Source of the DNA: Ganoderma boninense
Taxonomy: Eukaryota; Basidiomycota; Agaricomycetes; Polyporales; Polyporaceae
NCBI GenBank assembly: GCA_002900995.3
Contig: CM035306.1
Span: forward strand, 3,320,100 to 3,384,099
Direction: 5' to 3'
Length of the DNA: 64,000 nt
Below the pieces are notes generated by a model, which was not told the DNA's origin, searched no databases, and was given only the letters and a program-made list of their open reading frames with translations. Positions 58,990 through 64,000 of the stretch are shown here, piece after piece; position 1 is the first letter of the stretch, and the number at the start of each line of letters is the position of its first letter. The position numbers and the translations under genes are program-made.

Positions 58990-60977
58990 ATGTTGTCACG
59001 GCTCTCGACAAAGTCCGGCAAGGCCCTCTGCCGTTCAGCTCTCCGTTCTTCCGTCGCCCGGGTCCCGGTCAAGGATGCACGCAGGTCGTTCGTACAACCC
59101 TCCGGAGCGGATCGGGCCAGCGTAGTCGACGTTCCTTCTGCCTACCAGGAGGACACTGCGTTCTCTCCGCGAGTTGGTGCGTGTGTTCTCTGAATGTCCG
59201 AGCTGAAAGTGGGAATTCATAAGTTGTACAGACATGTTTGGTTTCAAGCTAGAGGCCACTCGCCGCGAAGGCGGCGTGGACGAGAAGGCTCGTCCAATTT
59301 ACCTTGACATGCAGGTGAGTTACAATGAGTTGGCATTCGCAAACCCCTCTGAGAGCAATTGCTAGGCCACAACCCCCGTAGATCCGCGAGTATTGGACGC
59401 CATGCTCCCATATCTCACCGACCAGTATGGCAACCCACATAGTCGGACTCACTCTTATGGCTGGGAGGCGGAAAAGGCGGTAGAGGATGCTCGCAAGGTG
59501 TGTAGCACACTTCTGGCGCCCATTCTGGCGATACGATCAAGAACCCATGCACTTTAGCACATCGCCGACCTCATTGGGGCTGATCCCAAAGACATCGTGT
59601 TCACCTCTGGTGCAACGGAGACGAACAACATGGCAATCAAGGGTGTCGCTCGTTTCCACAAAGATAGGAAAAAGCATCTTATTACCACCCAAACGGTAGC
59701 TTCAGTCCTTTTTGCACATATCAAACCCTTTTCTCATCGGTGCTTTAGGAGCACAAGTGTGTGCTCGACTCTTGCCGCAAGCTTCAGGAGGAGGGATTCG
59801 ACGTCACATACCTCCCTGTCCAAACCAACGGCCTCATTCGGCTGGAAGAGCTTGAAGCTGCTATCCGCCCTGATACCTCTCTCGTTTCAATCATGACCGT
59901 CAACAACGAAACTGGGGTCATCCAGCCTGTTAAAGAGATCGGCGAAATCTGTCGCAAGCACCGTGGTGTCTATTTCCACACTGACGCAGCGCAAGCAGCC
60001 GGGAAGATCAACGTGGATGTGAACGAGTGGAACGTTGACCTCATGAGTATCTCGGGACACAAACTCTATGGTCCAAAGGGTGTAGGTGCCGCATACGTGC
60101 GGCGGCGACCCCGTGTCAGACTGGAGCCGATCCTGAGCGGTGGGGGTCAGGAACGTGGGCTGCGGAGTGGCACTCTCCCGGCTGCGTTGGCAGTCGGCAT
60201 GGGTGAGGCCGCGAGGCTCGCGAAACAAGAGATGCCTGTGAGTGTTCCTTCTTGTTTCGCTGCGTTGATGATACCTCCCACGCAAATCCACATGACATTT
60301 TGTCGCGAGCATCGTGGCGTGCCGTTTGCTTTGCAAACAGTGCCGCCAGCCTTGCAATGACCTTGCGTGCAGGGGTACTGAGCTTCACAGCTTGTGTTAT
60401 GTCGGCGTGCACCACATTCTAACTGCTTTTCTGCAGCGGGACCATGCTCGTATTAAAGAGTTGTCTGACCGTCTCATAAATGGCATCAACTCACGCGTCG
60501 AGCACGTTGTTCGCAACGGTGACGTTAACGGTTATCCCGGATGCGTCAACCTCAGTTTCGCCTACGTTGAGGGTGAGAGCTTGCTCATGGCGCTCAAGGT
60601 ACGTCGCCGTCATATTGCACACTGTCCACGCGCATATACCGACTCCGCTGTCAGGACGTTGCGCTTTCCTCTGGTAGCGCATGTACGTCGGCTTCGCTAG
60701 AGCCGTCATACGTCCTCCGCGCTCTTGGTGCTGCCGAAGATATGGCACATTCGTCCCTCCGGTTCGGTATCGGCCGCTTTACGACCGAAGCCGAGGTCGA
60801 CTATGTTGTCGAGAAAATCGTCGCCGTCGTCCAGAGACTGCGTGATATGAGGTGTGTTCCGCATCCTCCCACGTTCCCTGCTGCGCATGGGTGCTGATCA
60901 CCTGTTATTTCAGCCCATTGTGGGAGATGGTCCAAGAGGGCATTGATATCAGCAGCATTGATTGGTCTCAGCACTGA
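58990..60977 (+). CDS. NFS1: Mitochondrial cysteine desulfurase NFS1
   Basis: Eight exons: 58990-59176, 59232-59314, 59366-59497, 59558-59695, 59749-60237, 60437-60598, 60655-60851 and 60914-60977; 483 aa. The first 60 residues are Arg/Ser-rich and lack acidic residues, as in a mitochondrial presequence. IscS/NFS1 signatures follow: [73 protein letters not shown], the PLP-lysine motif [21 protein letters not shown], and the catalytic loop [17 protein letters not shown]. The C-terminus [18 protein letters not shown] is the Isu-binding tail. NFS1 supplies sulfur for Fe-S clusters and tRNA thiolation. The intron before 60437 is about 199 bp. Confidence 0.97.
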
Positions 60978-61564
60978 GCTTTCTTGATTCGCTTGGGCCT
61001 TTAATCCTCCCTCGGAGCGCATCGGGCCTCCTGCACCGACCTTGGTGCGAGGATTCACAGTTGTGTAAATACAACGGGGTTTACGTATGCATATACGCTC
61101 GTCTCACCAAGATGAATCGAACAGTCCTAGTTACTTACATCTCATGTTTATCACTCGTAGTATATGAGCCCCTGGATGATGCAGAATATTCTGTGTATTA
61201 TATGTTCTTCTTGTGGATTCCAGTAATCCCTTATACATGGTCTCTCAAGGACCACTTTTTGAGCTGTCATGCGATGCCGTCTTCGGAACCTTCCCGGAAG
61301 CTGGGATGGCAGGTCAGTACGTACACAGGACGGCTTCCTGCTGGCAGATCACAAGGTCCATGCTTCCTGCTGGACACGTCGTTGTTAGTCGCTACTTCCC
61401 ACCTACAGCACCGACACATACATCCGAGGATTTCGCAACACAAAAACGACATTACTTTTTGGAAGCTTGAACTGACTTCGAGCATGGAACAGTCATGAGG
61501 AGGAAGACCCTGTAATTTGAAACCATGTACAGTACGAAATGTAAAGGAGACTACAGCCTGGATT
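60978..61564. other. Convergent 3' spacer
   Basis: 587 bp between the stops of NFS1 (+) and cellobiohydrolase (-). It is AT-richer than the genes. No feature beyond likely 3' UTRs was seen. Confidence 0.5.
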
Positions 61565-63104
61565 TTACAGAGGGGGGTTCGCCGCCGAGACGAGGGTCTC
61601 GAAGTACGCCTGGAACCAGGTACCAGCCTCGGGGGCGGGCTGTGTGGCGTCCGAGAGCGAGCACGTCGAATCGAAGCGCGGCGACGAGCTGTTGGACGTG
61701 CCGTCGGACTCGCCTCCGGGCTTGACCCACACGATGGCGTCGATGAGCGAGTTGCCGGTGTTGGTCGTCGGGCGGGTGCCGAAGCCCGCGCCCTTGATGT
61801 TGCACCAGTCGCCCCACTGCTGGCGGAGGTTCTGCTGGCCCGCGCGGCCCTGGTCGACGACGAACTGCGCGGGGAAGCCCGCCGAGGCGAGCATGGGCCC
61901 GAGCGCGTTGATGTAGTGCGACTCGTCGTAGTTCGGGTCGCCCTGCGTGATCGGGTCGGGTGACGCGGCGGTGAGCGCGTTGTAGTTCGCGACGTTGGTT
62001 GCGAGCCCGCGGACGAAGGGGGACGAGTCTGCGGCCTTGAACAGGGACGCGAAGAGCGTCGCTGCAGGCGAGATGTTCGCGGGCCAGCCGAGCCACCCGG
62101 CGTGGCCGGCGTCCATGTACATGTACACGCCGACGGCCGAGAGCTGCTGGAGCGCGTAGGTGACGCACGCCTTGTAGGTTGCCTCGGCGTTCGCGCACTT
62201 CTGCACGTTCAGGTTGGTCACGAGGTTGGCCAGGGAGTCGGGCTCGATGACCGCGACGACGCGGACGTCGGGGACCTGCTTGATCTGCGCGACGATCTGG
62301 TCGATGTAGTCGAAGTACTTCTCCTGGCCACCATCGGCGATGCTGAACTCGCCGTTGGACGCCTTCGCGGCACAGTCTCGGTCGGGGAGATCGTAGACGA
62401 CGATCTGAACGAGTTGTTTCTCGCCGCTGCTCTTTTGGAGGGCAGATGCATCAGAGAGGTAGGTACCGAGGTCGGGAACCTTGGAGACGCTGTCGAGCCA
62501 GGTGAAGGTGGGGATGTTAGCAACGCTGGCGGCCTTGGCTGCCAAGCTCGAGTCCGAGACGTTGGCAGCAGCAGCCTGGATCTCCGCAGCGTAGTAGGGA
62601 CTCAAGTATGCCTACATGAAAGATGTGAGTTAGTTCAACCGAAGATGTGCCTTTTTAGCGTTCTCAGGAAGCTTACAGTATAGCCGACGAAGGGGTTGCC
62701 TGCTGCAGGCGTGGTAGAGGGAGTGGAGCCACCGGATGTTGACGTCGACGATGGGACGGAGGTCGAGCCAGGTGCTGAAGTTGTGGCGGGGGCGGAGGTG
62801 CTTGCACCAGGACTGCAAGCCAGGGTTTCAGCATCGAAGAGCCTGGCAGACGATCATATGTGGATATAATACACTCACATGCACTGCGAGTAGTAGTCGT
62901 TGAGAACAGTGCAAACCGAACCAGAGGCGCAAGTTGTGGCACCAGCTATGTAAAGAAATCCATGTCAGTCTGTGTTCAGGTTCAATAACAGCATACCAAC
63001 TTACTCCAGCCAATACCACCGCACTGCCCCCAGACTGGTGACTGGGCAGAGACGATCGCGGGAAGGACAGCGAGAAGAGCGTAGAGCGATGCGAACTTCG
63101 ACAT
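61565..63104 (-). CDS. cel6A: Cellobiohydrolase II, CBM1-GH6
   Basis: Four exons: 63005-63104, 62879-62945, 62677-62812 and 61565-62611; 449 aa. A signal peptide (residues 1-20, ending in VSA) is followed by a family-1 cellulose-binding module (VWGQCGGIGWTG to YYSQC), a Ser/Thr/Pro linker of about 45 residues, and the GH6 catalytic domain. The general acid Asp is in the VYDLPDRDCAA segment and a second conserved Asp is in VIEPDSLANLV. Other family blocks are YMDAGHAGWLGWP, NYNAL, NYDESHYI, QGRAGQQ, GDWCNIKGAGFG and IVWVKPGGESDGTS. The enzyme releases cellobiose from non-reducing chain ends. Codon third positions in the catalytic exon are strongly G/C, as in highly expressed genes. A TATATA at 63171-63176 lies about 67 bp upstream. 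Confidence 0.97.
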
Positions 63105-63170
63105 TTTGCAGTACTTGGACTAGTGGAGGGGAGCTGGTATCCTAGGGCTCCACCGTGGTCGTCAGGAAGT

Positions 63171-63176
63171 TATATA
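63171..63176 (-). promoter_or_regulatory. TATA box of cel6A
   Basis: TATATA, read as CTATATAAC on the minus strand, about 67-72 bp upstream of the cellobiohydrolase ATG. This spacing fits a strongly inducible secreted-enzyme promoter. It is preceded on that strand by a GC-box-like GGGCGGGCGTGG. Confidence 0.6.
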
Positions 63177-64000
63177 GGCCACGCCCGCCCTCTGGAGTAA
63201 CTCTGGCTGGCAGCGAACATCGTGGATCAAGTCGAGGGCCCAGAATATATCCGGCGAACACCCGAGCGGAGGGCGCGGAAAGACGTCGGTGCAGGTCAGT
63301 CGTCACCGCTGACGGCGATGGAAGGGGGTCATGGGACTGAGCATTCACCCGGCCAAGATCCATCGCGAACGAGAACAAGCGACGGTGTGTCCCGACTTGA
63401 TTGTTGCTTGGTTCGGTGCAAGTTCGGATGACGTTGCTGAGGAAATATATGAGGTTTATTTCTCCGCACCTGACAGTTCGGGACACCACAAAGGACTTGC
63501 CAAGAAGTGACTGCAGTATGAGGAGGCCTGCACTACACGACCTAATAAGAGTCGAGTCGCACTCGGAAGGTCAAGCTTGCTGGAGAAGGTCAGAAAACGA
63601 GTACACGATTCTTGTATGCTATTTCCGCTGTGCAGCAGATGATTCCATGCCCAGAGAACGCTCATGCAAGATGACCTGCGCTCGTGACGAGCAGACGACT
63701 ATGGATGCCCAAGCGCGTCGACCACAGAAACCCTTTCAGAGGGAGCGTTCGCGCATGTGGGCACGGGTCAAAGAAGCGGGACCAGTACGCGGTCGCGTGC
63801 ATCGAGTACCGTGTGATCTTGGCGACTGTTAGCTTCTGTGGAATCGACATCACAGAACTCTCGGGATCTATTGGTCGCAGCACTCGAGAGCATGGACGAC
63901 CTCCGTCGCAGGATCTTCCGACGTGATATTCCCGGATATAGTGAATCCTGGTAGATCCTGGCCTGACCACTCGAATGGTTTTCAGAAGCAGGTACATGGA
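63177..64000. other. Right-edge spacer (cel6A 5' flank)
   Basis: No exon with recognisable protein content. Short open frames on both strands start at arbitrary codons and have no family character. It probably contains the distal promoter of cel6A and the flank of a neighbour beyond the window. Confidence 0.45.

Overview
The window is nuclear DNA of a filamentous basidiomycete, most likely a wood-decay member of the Agaricomycetes (Polyporales-like). This is inferred from four things: dense genes on both strands, about 130 short introns (mostly 48-65 bp) that can be placed by GT-AG borders and frame continuity, a CBM1-GH6 cellobiohydrolase, and a glyoxal-oxidase-type copper radical oxidase, a combination typical of white-rot fungi. 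I found 21 protein genes and one tRNA. For each gene I joined exons by hand, and every model keeps one open frame from ATG to stop. No virus, transposase, CRISPR array or rRNA was seen.

Layout. 0-7.2 kb: a DUF3835-like protein (-), the ribosome-assembly factor PNO1/DIM2 (+), and a 10-exon F-box protein (-). 7.2-13.5 kb: a low-complexity spacer, the interstrand-crosslink repair nuclease FAN1 (-), and a short kinase-like fragment gene (+). 13.9-19.4 kb: a NEDD1-like WD40 protein (-), an LRR/F-box-type hypothetical protein (+) and tRNA-Arg(CCT). 19.6-22 kb: a secreted copper radical oxidase with an extra N-terminal domain (-). 23.3-27 kb: divergent Prp45/SKIP (-) and TIM54 (+). 27.1-34.4 kb: a 37-exon MER3/HFM1 meiotic helicase (-), divergent from CKS1 (+). 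35-43.3 kb: an insulin-degrading-enzyme/STE23 protease (+) and a large uncharacterised single-pass membrane protein (+). 44-49 kb: RPA1 (-) and indoleamine 2,3-dioxygenase (-). 51-61 kb: 3-hydroxyisobutyryl-CoA hydrolase (-) divergent from tubulin cofactor E (+), then an SR splicing factor (-) divergent from cysteine desulfurase NFS1 (+). 61.5-63.1 kb: GH6 cellobiohydrolase (-).

How the genes relate. Most are independent housekeeping genes. Themes recur: DNA replication, repair and recombination (FAN1, MER3/HFM1, RPA1), the cell cycle and microtubules (CKS1, NEDD1-like, cofactor E), RNA processing (PNO1, Prp45, SR protein) and mitochondria (TIM54, NFS1, HIBCH, possibly STE23). Two genes, cellobiohydrolase and copper radical oxidase, are extracellular lignocellulose-decay enzymes. 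Several divergent pairs share 190-340 bp promoters.

Most unusual points: the MER3 gene has exons of 7, 10 and 10 nt; three introns can only be closed with GC-AG borders; the copper radical oxidase has a roughly 200-residue N-terminal domain; the cofactor E gene has introns up to 510 bp in a genome of about 55-bp introns; and ACGCGT (MCB-like) palindromes lie in the promoters of FAN1, CKS1/HFM1 and RPA1. I did not see an obviously new multi-gene system.
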